Source: Mageeibacillus sp. UBA1193 (GTDB lineage Bacteria > Bacillota > Clostridia > Saccharofermentanales > Saccharofermentanaceae). From it: a stretch of 5,956 bases of DNA. Within the stretch, counting starts at the first letter, position 1. The number at the start of each line of letters is the position of its first letter. Below, piece by piece: positions 1 to 5,597 of this stretch. The notes beneath the pieces were generated by a model. The model made no database searches. It was not told the DNA's origin and was given only the letters and a program-made list of their open reading frames with translations. The stretch lies in the NCBI GenBank assembly GCA_002310155.1, contig DBYF01000102.1, forward strand, positions 17,475 through 23,430, read 5' to 3'. The position numbers and the translations under genes were made by a program.

Positions 1-626
1 TGTTCCTGACGATCCCTTGTGCGGGTATCTTCCTGATCATGCCTCTTGATCTGGTAAAAACACTTCTCCAGTGGTCTTCGAATTTTACTGATAAGAATGC
101 TGAAATGGCTGCACTTTTCCTTACCGGTTACTGTGCCGCGATCGTATTCCAGTCTGTCATCTTCATTCTGAACCAGGCGTTCTATGCGATCGGTCAAACC
201 AGATTCCCGCTGTTTGCAGGTATCGTTTCCATGGTCGTCAACTTCGGAATGTGCTTCCTGCTTGTTAATCTCGGTTGTGGTGCGCTGTTCCTGACGATCT
301 CCTATTCTGTATCCTGTCTGGTAAGAATGATCCTTCTTGCTCTTGTATATTCAAGAAACAAGAAACTGGCACCGAGAAGAATGAAGCTGTTCCTTTTAAA
401 ATCGGCGCTCTGTCTGGGAAGCCTCATGATCGGTCTTTATCTCTTAAATCTTCTTCCGTTCGATCCATCCAGAAAGCTCATGCAGTTTGCATGGTTTGGC
501 GGACGTGCGGTCCTCGGATTCATGATCTACTTCATTATGGCGTTCGTACTCCGTATGGAAGAATTGCAGACAGCATATAACCGTTATATCCGCCGATTCT
601 TCAAGAAAAAAGCGGCTTCGAATTGA
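1..626 (+). CDS. murJ: MurJ/MviN-type lipid II flippase, C-terminal part (5' truncated by window edge)
   Basis: The reading frame is open from base 3 and ends at TGA 624-626, giving about 207 residues with no real start inside the window; the first ATG (39) is internal. The fragment is strongly hydrophobic with about six predicted membrane helices, matching the last part of the 14-helix MurJ fold. The stretch NQAFYAIGQTRFPLFAGIVS, followed by a VVN, is the typical MurJ pattern (xxFYAxGDTRTPxxxxxxxxxxN). The tail is basic (YNRYIRRFFKKKAASN), as expected for a cytoplasmic C-terminus. MurJ family proteins move lipid-linked peptidoglycan precursor across the cytoplasmic membrane. The fold is shared with other MOP-superfamily exporters, so a related polysaccharide flippase cannot be fully excluded from this fragment. 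It is followed by the recA control region, and no clear terminator separates them. Confidence 0.85.
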   Translation, partial: FLTIPCAGIFLIMPLDLVKTLLQWSSNFTDKNAEMAALFLTGYCAAIVFQSVIFILNQAFYAIGQTRFPLFAGIVSMVVNFGMCFLLVNLGCGALFLTISYSVSCLVRMILLALVYSRNKKLAPRRMKLFLLKSALCLGSLMIGLYLLNLLPFDPSRKLMQFAWFGGRAVLGFMIYFIMAFVLRMEELQTAYNRYIRRFFKKKAASN

Positions 627-660
627 CATAACTGAGTAGAAGAGACGATAAGAACAACGA

Positions 661-690
661 TTAGAACATATTGTCGAAAAAATGTTCTGA
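661..690. promoter_or_regulatory. Degenerate tandem LexA-like sites / inverted repeat upstream of the recA promoter
   Basis: AGAACAT (663-669) and ATGTTCT (682-688) form an inverted repeat with a 12-nt spacer, extendable to 661-690 with one G-T pair. Read as 12-mers, 664-675 (GAACATATTGTC) and 676-687 (GAAAAAATGTTC) lie back to back. They match 6 of 8 and 7 of 8 of the fixed positions of the Firmicute LexA box GAAC-N4-GTTC. The block lies about 10 bp upstream of the predicted -35. An auxiliary LexA-binding region is an inference; chance or a weak hairpin is possible. Confidence 0.4.
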
Positions 691-697
691 AATGCTA

Positions 698-726
698 TTG
701 ACGTTATGATATTGTATTGTTAAGAT
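698..726 (+). promoter_or_regulatory. Predicted recA promoter (sigma-A type)
   Basis: TTGACG (698-703) is a near-consensus -35 hexamer. With 17-bp spacing it is followed by TAAGAT (721-726), a 4/6 match to TATAAT. This puts the transcription start near 733, immediately before the LexA box. The -10 is weak, and GATAAT at 724-729 is an alternative with longer spacing. It would drive recA and probably recX-rimO-pgsA. Confidence 0.6.
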
Positions 727-736
727 AATGACGTAG

Positions 737-748
737 GAACGAATGTTC
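737..748. promoter_or_regulatory. LexA (DinR-type SOS) operator of recA
   Basis: GAACGAATGTTC is a perfect match to the Gram-positive LexA core GAAC-N4-GTTC. It sits between the predicted -10 and the recA ribosome binding site, where bound LexA would block transcription initiation or early elongation. Location in front of recA makes SOS control the obvious reading. This is established for recA in Firmicutes and inferred here from the motif. Confidence 0.88.
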
Positions 749-751
749 GGT

Positions 752-758
752 AAGGAGG
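752..758 (+). promoter_or_regulatory. Ribosome binding site deciding the recA start
   Basis: AAGGAGG lies 5 nt before ATG 764. It selects that codon over the in-frame ATG at 743, which is embedded in the LexA box and has no Shine-Dalgarno sequence of its own. Confidence 0.85.
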
Positions 759-763
759 AAATC

Positions 764-1873
764 ATGGCGAAGAAAGATTCGAATAAGTCCACTCAGGATG
801 TTTCCAAGAAAGTAGATAGTGAGAGAGCTAAGGCGTTAGACGCTGCTCTTATGCAGATAGAAAAACAGTTTGGTAAGGGCGCAGTCATGCGTCTGGGTGA
901 ACAGACAGGTATGGTCGTAGACGTTGTTCCGACCGGTGCTCTGACACTTGACCTGGCTCTTGGTGTTGGCGGACTTCCGAAGGGAAGAATCATTGAGATC
1001 TATGGACCTGAATCTTCCGGTAAGACAACTGTTGCACTTCATGTTGTTGCCGAGTCCCAGAAGCAGGGCGGTACAGCAGCTTTTATTGATGCTGAGCATG
1101 CTCTTGATCCTGTATATGCAGCCAAGATCGGTGTTAATATCGATGAACTGATCGTTTCACAGCCGGATACAGGTGAACAGGCACTCGAGATCACTGAAGC
1201 TCTTGTCAGAAGCGGCGCGGTTGACGTAGTTGTTATTGACTCTGTTGCTGCTCTCGTTCCGAAGGCTGAGATCGACGGTGAGATGGGTGATTCCCATGTA
1301 GGTCTTCAGGCCCGACTGATGTCCCAGGCGCTGCGTAAGCTTGCCGGTATCATTAGTAAGTCCAGCACAGTATGTATTTTCATTAACCAGCTTCGTGAGA
1401 AGGTTGGTGTCATGTTTGGTAATCCGGAAACTACACCGGGTGGCCGTGCTCTGAAATTCTATTCCTCCGTTCGTCTGGATGTCCGTCGTGTGGAATCCCT
1501 GCGTAATGGCGGCGAAGTAATCGGTAACCATACACGTGTTAAGGTCGTAAAGAATAAGGTTGCTCCGCCGTTCCGTGAAGCTGAGTTCGATATTATGTAT
1601 GGTGAGGGCATCTCCAGAGAAGGCTGCATCATCGATCTTGCGGTAGATAAAGATATCATGGAGAAAAGCGGCTCCTGGTTCGCATATAACGGACAGAAGA
1701 TCGGTCAGGGCAAGGATAATGCCAAGACATATCTTAAGGAGCATCCTGAGGTCAGAGATGAGATCGAAGATAAGATCAGAGCTCTTCTTGCCGGTAAGGA
1801 AGTCGCTGATGAGGCTGTTTCCGTTGACGCAGCCGAAGATGATGAGGAAGAGTTCCTCGGCATCGATATCTGA
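764..1873 (+). CDS. recA: Recombinase RecA
   Basis: Encodes a 369-residue RecA, the ATP-dependent cytoplasmic recombinase that coats single-stranded DNA, exchanges strands and triggers LexA self-cleavage. Residues are numbered from ATG 764 (MAKKDSNK...). Walker A is GPESSGKT at 81-88, the catalytic Glu is E111 (E. coli E96), and Walker B is VVVID at 155-159. Loop L2 with INQLREKVGVMFG is at 207-219, including the allosteric Gln (Q209). The acidic tail (DAAEDDEEEF) is typical. The N-terminus has about 15 extra residues relative to E. coli RecA and is polar and Lys/Ser-rich. An in-frame ATG at 743 would add seven residues but lacks a ribosome binding site. A LexA box lies directly upstream. The stop is 5 nt before recX, so the two are almost certainly co-transcribed. 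All active-site positions examined are intact. Confidence 0.98.
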   Translation: MAKKDSNKSTQDVSKKVDSERAKALDAALMQIEKQFGKGAVMRLGEQTGMVVDVVPTGALTLDLALGVGGLPKGRIIEIYGPESSGKTTVALHVVAESQKQGGTAAFIDAEHALDPVYAAKIGVNIDELIVSQPDTGEQALEITEALVRSGAVDVVVIDSVAALVPKAEIDGEMGDSHVGLQARLMSQALRKLAGIISKSSTVCIFINQLREKVGVMFGNPETTPGGRALKFYSSVRLDVRRVESLRNGGEVIGNHTRVKVVKNKVAPPFREAEFDIMYGEGISREGCIIDLAVDKDIMEKSGSWFAYNGQKIGQGKDNAKTYLKEHPEVRDEIEDKIRALLAGKEVADEAVSVDAAEDDEEEFLGIDI

Positions 1874-1878
1874 TTCCT

Positions 1879-2364
1879 ATGGATCACGATTTACAATATA
1901 GTGAAGCAAGAAATAAGGCGATCGCTCATATAGGCATCGCCGTTTCTTCTTCGGGAAAAATCAGGAATTTTCTATCCGAAAAAGGATATGATTCTGATGT
2001 CATCGAGGAAGTCATTGATCAGTTGATCGAGGATAAGTATGTCGATGATTACCGATATGCCAGAAAGATCCTGTGCTCACGTTCCGGTTCTAAGTCTGAG
2101 GGCCGTATCAAACTTGAATCCCGACTGGAAGATGCCGGAATTCCTTCAGAAGTCATTCGGGATGTCCTCTCTGATAAAGAGTTTTCTGATGAAACTACCA
2201 TTTTGGATGTGATCGCAGACCGTTTCCCGCCGGAGAGTTTTTCATCGGATCCCAGAGAAGCAAAGAAGGAACTGGCGAAGGCAATTCGTTATCTCGAGAG
2301 CCGAGGATATTCGGCATCGCTGGCTCTGGCATCTTTCCGAAAAATCGTGGATGATGTAGAATAA
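1879..2364 (+). CDS. recX: Regulatory protein RecX
   Basis: A 161-residue protein immediately downstream of recA, the usual place for RecX, which binds in the groove of RecA filaments and modulates their growth. The RecX helical repeats are visible. An ARNKAIAHIG...SGKIRNFLSEKGY segment (about 10-37) comes first, then the hallmark linker YVDDYRYA (54-61; family pattern YxDDxxYA). A second repeat with KSEGRIKLESRLEDAGI follows, and a third C-terminal one (about 128-158) carries the LESRGY...FRKI pattern. No Shine-Dalgarno sequence is evident before ATG 1879. With only 5 nt after the recA stop, translation is probably coupled to recA by re-initiation, which would keep RecX low relative to RecA. 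Sequence conservation in this family is low, so the call rests on motif pattern plus context. Confidence 0.92.
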   Translation: MDHDLQYSEARNKAIAHIGIAVSSSGKIRNFLSEKGYDSDVIEEVIDQLIEDKYVDDYRYARKILCSRSGSKSEGRIKLESRLEDAGIPSEVIRDVLSDKEFSDETTILDVIADRFPPESFSSDPREAKKELAKAIRYLESRGYSASLALASFRKIVDDVE

Positions 2365-2382
2365 CCTGTATCAATTAACTTT

Positions 2383-2388
2383 GGCAGG
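2383..2388 (+). promoter_or_regulatory. Ribosome binding site deciding the rimO start
   Basis: GGCAGG lies 5 nt before ATG 2394. The in-frame GTG at 2388 overlaps this element and would leave no ribosome binding site, so ATG 2394 is preferred. Confidence 0.7.
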
Positions 2389-2393
2389 TGTAT

Positions 2394-3755
2394 ATGAGTA
2401 CGAATCATAAGATTTCCATAATCACTCTGGGATGTTCTAAGAATCTTGTCGATGCTGAGTGCATGACTGCGATCTTGAAAAATGACGGCTATGAGATGGT
2501 CGATGATATTTCTCAGGCAGAAGCAGTAATCATCAACACCTGCGGTTTTATTGAGAGCGCGAAGAAAGAGGCAATCGACACGATCCTCGATGTCGCCCGT
2601 CTTAAAGGTCCCAGAAAGAAGCTGAAGTATATTGTAGCTACCGGATGTCTTACCCAGCGTTACCCGGATGAGATCAAGAAAAGCCTTCCTGAAGTTGATG
2701 CTGTTCTTGGAACATCGCATTATCAGGATATCTCCGAGGTGATCGGTAAGCTGTTCAAGAAAGAAGCTTTCGGTTGGAAAGATTATATCGGTAAGCCAGG
2801 AAGCCTTGCTCATATGCAGCGTGAACGTACGGTTGCTACGAAAGCCTATGCATGGCTGAAGATCGCGGAGGGTTGCTCGAATGGATGCGCATTCTGTGCG
2901 ATTCCGGGTATCCGCGGAAAGTATACATCGCGTCCGATGGAAGATATCCTGGAAGAAGCGAAAGTGCTTGCGGCTTCGGGTTATAAGGAGATCATCCTGG
3001 CGGCTCAGGATACCACCAGTTATGGTAAAGATCTTTATGGAAAGAAAGTCCTTCACGAACTTCTGAATAAGCTCTCCAAGATCAAAGGTATCGAAGCGAT
3101 CCGTATAATGTATGCGTATATTGACGGGATCGATGATACGCTGATCGATGAGATGGCCAAGAATAAGAAAGTTCTTCATTATCTCGACATTCCCGTCCAG
3201 CACGGTGATGATGAGATCTTAAAGAAGATGAGAAGAAAGGACACCGTCGCGTCCATTACCAGGACTCTGGAAAGACTTCGTAAGAAGATCCCGGATATCG
3301 TGATCAGAAGTACGGTAATGGTCGGATTCCCGGGAGAGAAGAAGGAACACTTCGAAAACCTCCTGAAAAACTTGAAGATCTGGCGTTTTCAGTGTCTCGG
3401 ATGCTTTATCTATTCGCCTGAAGAGAATACTCTCGGTTATAAGATGCATCCTCGTGTCAGATCTGATGTTTCCCAGCGCCGTTATGAAAAGGTCATGGAG
3501 CTCCAGCAGGAGATCTCCCTTTCCTATAATGAGGCGCGAGTAGGGAAGACATACAAAGTTACTATTGATTCTACTTCCCAAGATGGTATATTCTACTTGG
3601 GGCGCTCGTATGGAGAAGCACCGGAAGTAGATCCGCTGATCTATGTAGCTTCGACAAACCGTCCGCTCGAATGCGGAGACACTGTATCTGTTAAGATACT
3701 TGAGTGTACCCCATATGATCTGACAGGAGTTACTGAAGATGAATCTGCCGAATAA
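2394..3755 (+). CDS. rimO: Ribosomal protein S12 (uS12) Asp methylthiotransferase RimO
   Basis: A 453-residue radical-SAM methylthiotransferase that adds a methylthio group to the conserved Asp of ribosomal protein S12. Domains are in the expected order. The N-terminal MTTase domain opens with TLGCSKNLVDAE and has its three auxiliary-cluster cysteines at C14, C50 (NTCGFI) and C85 (ATGC). The radical-SAM core has CSNGCAFC with cluster cysteines C161, C165 and C168, followed by AIPGIRGKYTSR. The C-terminal TRAM domain starts near residue 383. The IRGKYTSR and GRSYGEAPEVD signatures favour RimO over the tRNA enzyme MiaB. Length fits the family (about 430-450). It starts 29 nt after recX and overlaps pgsA by 17 nt, so it is an internal member of the recA-recX-rimO-pgsA unit. 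No key residue is missing. Confidence 0.96.
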   Translation: MSTNHKISIITLGCSKNLVDAECMTAILKNDGYEMVDDISQAEAVIINTCGFIESAKKEAIDTILDVARLKGPRKKLKYIVATGCLTQRYPDEIKKSLPEVDAVLGTSHYQDISEVIGKLFKKEAFGWKDYIGKPGSLAHMQRERTVATKAYAWLKIAEGCSNGCAFCAIPGIRGKYTSRPMEDILEEAKVLAASGYKEIILAAQDTTSYGKDLYGKKVLHELLNKLSKIKGIEAIRIMYAYIDGIDDTLIDEMAKNKKVLHYLDIPVQHGDDEILKKMRRKDTVASITRTLERLRKKIPDIVIRSTVMVGFPGEKKEHFENLLKNLKIWRFQCLGCFIYSPEENTLGYKMHPRVRSDVSQRRYEKVMELQQEISLSYNEARVGKTYKVTIDSTSQDGIFYLGRSYGEAPEVDPLIYVASTNRPLECGDTVSVKILECTPYDLTGVTEDESAE

Positions 3756-4368
3756 GCTTTCTTTAGCCAGAATTATACTGGTTCCTTTTATTCTTTTATT
3801 TATGCTTCCTATCCATATCGGTTCTTTCGCGCCGGAAGGATGGAACAACTTTGTATGTGAGAACGGAATGATCGTTGCCGCGATCCTTTTCGTAGTTGCG
3901 TCCCTGACCGACCTTCTTGATGGAAAGATCGCCAGAAAGTACAACCTGATCACCAACCTCGGAAAGTTCCTGGATTCTCTTGCAGATAAGATGCTGGTCA
4001 TCTCCGTGCTGATCGCTTTTGTTGATCTGAACCGTATTTCTGCCGTATGGGTATGCATTATCGTAGTACGTGAGTTCGCGGTAACCGGTATGCGTATGCT
4101 GGCAAGCGCCAAGGGTGTAGTTCTTGCTGCGAAGATGATCGGTAAGATCAAGACGGTCACTCAGATGATCGCTATCTCCTACCTGATGTTCGAGACGATC
4201 CTGATCAAGATCTTCCACGCTGCAAATGATTCCTGGAGTGTTGTTGATATTACCGATAACGTCCAGCTGGTGGGCAATATTCTGCTGATCATCTGTGTCA
4301 TTATGACCATTATTTCCGGTATGGATTACATCTTAAAAAATCTGGATTACTTCAAAGAAGATAAATAA
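3739..4368 (+). CDS. pgsA: CDP-diacylglycerol--glycerol-3-phosphate 3-phosphatidyltransferase
   Basis: A 209-residue integral membrane enzyme that makes phosphatidylglycerol phosphate from CDP-diacylglycerol and glycerol-3-phosphate, the committed step to phosphatidylglycerol and cardiolipin. The CDP-alcohol phosphatidyltransferase motif is complete: D58-x2-D61-G62-x2-A65-R66-x8-G75-x3-D79-x3-D83. The opening MNLPNKLSLARIILVPFIL is characteristic of PgsA and argues against phosphatidylserine synthase or cardiolipin synthase. Several hydrophobic helices follow. About 18 extra residues (roughly 26-43, including GSFAPEGWNNFVCENG) separate helices 1 and 2, a loop common in clostridial homologues. 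The start codon lies inside the end of rimO. Its ribosome binding site AGGAG (3725-3729) is within rimO coding sequence, so translation is likely coupled. No clear terminator follows the stop. Confidence 0.95.
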   Translation: MNLPNKLSLARIILVPFILLFMLPIHIGSFAPEGWNNFVCENGMIVAAILFVVASLTDLLDGKIARKYNLITNLGKFLDSLADKMLVISVLIAFVDLNRISAVWVCIIVVREFAVTGMRMLASAKGVVLAAKMIGKIKTVTQMIAISYLMFETILIKIFHAANDSWSVVDITDNVQLVGNILLIICVIMTIISGMDYILKNLDYFKEDK

Positions 4369-4369
4369 T

Positions 4370-4386
4370 GGTTTGATTTTCAAAAT
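4370..4386. promoter_or_regulatory. FabT/FabR-like palindrome upstream of acpP (candidate operator)
   Basis: TTTGA-TTT-TCAAA (4372-4384) is a perfect 5+5 inverted repeat with a 3-nt centre. It has the same half-sites and spacing as the MarR-family FabT operator known from Firmicute fatty-acid genes (core TTTGA-N3-TCAAA). It lies 28 bp upstream of the predicted acpP -35. A fatty-acid operator in front of acyl carrier protein fits biologically, but the region is AT-rich and the site is upstream of the promoter rather than over it, so this is inference. Confidence 0.45.
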
Positions 4387-4413
4387 ATTTACGTTTTTTA
4401 TGTGTTTTGCGTA

Positions 4414-4442
4414 TTGACAATTCGATATTCTTCGGATAAAAA
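4414..4442 (+). promoter_or_regulatory. Predicted acpP promoter
   Basis: TTGACA (4414-4419) is a perfect -35 hexamer. With 17-bp spacing the -10 would be TAAAAA (4437-4442), a 4/6 match. Initiation near 4449 would give a leader of about 38 nt ending in the acpP ribosome binding site. The -10 assignment is weak; the -35 is convincing. Confidence 0.6.
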
Positions 4443-4473
4443 CATATATGAAGATTGCGTTTGACGTTTTGAC

Positions 4474-4479
4474 AGGAGG
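4474..4479 (+). promoter_or_regulatory. Ribosome binding site deciding the acpP start
   Basis: A perfect AGGAGG lies 7 nt before ATG 4487. This rules out the in-frame ATG at 4448, which would add 13 residues atypical of ACP and has no ribosome binding site. Confidence 0.88.
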
Positions 4480-4486
4480 TTTTAAT

Positions 4487-4726
4487 ATGTCATCTGATAA
4501 TGTTTTTGAAAGCGTAAAGTCTATTCTTGTAGATCAGCTCAATATATCTGAAGATAGCGTACAGATGGATTCTCTCTTCGTAGATGATCTGAATGCAGAT
4601 TCTCTCGATATGGTAGAACTCGTTATGGCTATGGAGCAGGAATTCAACATCTCCATTCCGGATGAAGAAGCAGAGCGTATCAAGACAGTTGGCGATGCTG
4701 TTGAGTTCATCAAGAGCAAGATGTAA
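4487..4726 (+). CDS. acpP: Acyl carrier protein
   Basis: A 79-residue, strongly acidic protein of normal ACP length. It carries the growing acyl chain in type II fatty acid synthesis on a 4'-phosphopantetheine attached by holo-ACP synthase. The attachment serine is S39 in LNADSLDMVELVMAMEQEF, the helix-II recognition motif; the usual Gly of LGADSLD is Asn36 here, which should not affect modification. The C-terminal segment (ISIPDEEAERIKTVGDAVEFI) is the standard helix III-IV pattern. The gene has its own promoter, a strong ribosome binding site and a strong terminator, consistent with the high, separate expression ACP needs. Its position ahead of rnc and smc is common in Firmicutes, although plsX and fab genes that often precede acpP are absent here. 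Confidence 0.97.
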   Translation: MSSDNVFESVKSILVDQLNISEDSVQMDSLFVDDLNADSLDMVELVMAMEQEFNISIPDEEAERIKTVGDAVEFIKSKM

Positions 4727-4750
4727 TCAGTCTTTCAGCTAAAAACGATG

Positions 4751-4790
4751 AGGACTGTCTCATTTCGGTGAGACAGTCCTTTCTTATTTT
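4751..4790 (+). terminator. Rho-independent terminator of acpP
   Basis: AGGACTGTCTCA (4751-4762) pairs perfectly with TGAGACAGTCCT (4769-4780), a 12-bp stem. The loop is TTTCGG, and a T4763-G4768 pair would leave a UUCG tetraloop. The T-rich tract TTCTTATTTT (4781-4790) follows. It lies 24 nt after the acpP stop and should separate acpP from rnc. Confidence 0.95.
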
Positions 4791-4798
4791 GTTATACT
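4790..4798 (+). promoter_or_regulatory. Predicted rnc promoter (extended -10)
   Basis: TGT followed by TATACT (4793-4798) is an extended -10 element. At 17-bp spacing the -35 position is GAGACA (4770-4775), a 4/6 match that falls in the 3' arm of the acpP terminator. The start would be near 4805, leaving a leader of about 20 nt. Confidence 0.55.
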
Positions 4799-4825
4799 AT
4801 TATAAGTAATTAACGGGAATGTGGT

Positions 4826-5533
4826 ATGGAAAGAAAGTATTTACCTGAACATCAGAAGCTTGAGAAAAGGATCTCTTATACCTTTACGGATAAAGAGTTC
4901 CTGCTTCTTGCGCTTACCCATTCCACTTATGCCTACGAACATAGACAGACAGGCGTTGTTTCCAACCAGCGACTGGAGTTCCTCGGAGACGCGATCCTGG
5001 ACTTTATCGTAGGCGAAGAGATGTATAAACGCAGATCCGACTGGAACGAAGGAAAACTATCCAAGACAAGAGCACTCGTGGTATGTGAGAAGACTCTTGC
5101 CAAAGAAGCGGAGAAACTTGGTGTCGGAGCGCTGCTTTTCCTGGGGAAAGGCGAAGAGGGCACAGGCGGAAGAGACAAGATATCGACGCTCGCCGACACG
5201 ATGGAATCTCTCTTTGCGGCGATCTATCTGGATGGCGGATTTGATTCTGCCAAGAAGGTCGTGCTTTCCTGTCTGGAACCGTATATAGATCAGGCCTTAA
5301 AGGGCGAACTGATATTTGACTATAAGAGCCGTCTTCTGGAGAAAGCCCAGACCAAGCATGAGACGCATCAAGTGCTTTTCGATGTGGTAAATGAAGACGG
5401 ACCCGTTCATGACCGTACATTTGAGGTGGCAGTGCTGATCGACGGACGGGAGATCGTCCGGGCGAAGGGCAGAAGCAAGAAACAGGCGGAGCAGGAAGCG
5501 TCGAGGCTGGCGCTTGATCTGTGGAAGACCTGA
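4826..5533 (+). CDS. rnc: Ribonuclease III
   Basis: A 235-residue double-strand-specific endoribonuclease, which cuts rRNA precursors, structured mRNAs and sense-antisense duplexes. The nuclease domain (about 1-155) carries the signature NQRLEFLGDAILDF with metal ligands E51 and D55. The EGKLSKTRA motif (E75) and LADTMESLFAAIYLDGG with D124 and E127 follow. The double-stranded RNA-binding domain runs from about D165 to the end. It includes DYKSRLLEKAQ and the basic GRSKKQAEQEASRLAL helix that contacts RNA. One oddity: the first conserved Glu of the signature (E. coli E38) is Gln48; the four metal-binding acids are all present, so activity is expected. The ribosome binding site is weak (GGGA, 4815-4818). 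The gene lies between an acpP terminator and smc, a widespread Firmicute arrangement. Confidence 0.97.
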   Translation: MERKYLPEHQKLEKRISYTFTDKEFLLLALTHSTYAYEHRQTGVVSNQRLEFLGDAILDFIVGEEMYKRRSDWNEGKLSKTRALVVCEKTLAKEAEKLGVGALLFLGKGEEGTGGRDKISTLADTMESLFAAIYLDGGFDSAKKVVLSCLEPYIDQALKGELIFDYKSRLLEKAQTKHETHQVLFDVVNEDGPVHDRTFEVAVLIDGREIVRAKGRSKKQAEQEASRLALDLWKT

Positions 5534-5556
5534 CTTTTCGCGGAGCCCTTTGGTTG

Positions 5557-5565
5557 TGATATAAT
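5557..5565 (+). promoter_or_regulatory. Predicted smc promoter (extended -10)
   Basis: TGATATAAT combines the TGn extension with a perfect TATAAT (5560-5565), 24 nt after the rnc stop. No recognisable -35 stands 16-18 bp upstream, which extended -10 promoters tolerate. The start would be near 5572, giving a leader of about 26 nt before ATG 5598. rnc read-through may also feed smc, because no terminator lies between them. Confidence 0.6.
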
Positions 5566-5597
5566 ATACCTCTGATTTATAAGAAACGAGACGGTCC

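Noticed and set aside
661..690. Inverted repeat as a terminator for murJ
   Set aside because: The stem is AT-rich with a 12-nt loop and is followed by GAAATGC rather than a T-tract; a regulatory reading fits the LexA half-sites better.
1157..1744. 195-codon - strand frame inside recA
   Set aside because: It is fully antisense to recA, with no motifs or regulatory context.
2289..3203. Long open frame on the - strand (304 codons)
   Set aside because: It is antisense to rimO, which has complete motifs and a ribosome binding site; the reverse frame has no recognisable domain and is a codon-bias shadow.
3219..4160. Long open frame on the - strand (313 codons) across rimO and pgsA
   Set aside because: It lies opposite two well-supported genes, shows low-complexity composition without motifs, and has no plausible start context.
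4448..4486. N-terminal extension of acyl carrier protein from ATG 4448
   Set aside because: There is no ribosome binding site, ACPs start close to this position without such an extension, and AGGAGG points to ATG 4487.
4821..5012. Small + strand frame starting at GTG 4821
   Set aside because: It overlaps the start of rnc in another frame and encodes nothing recognisable; RNase III motifs settle the true frame.
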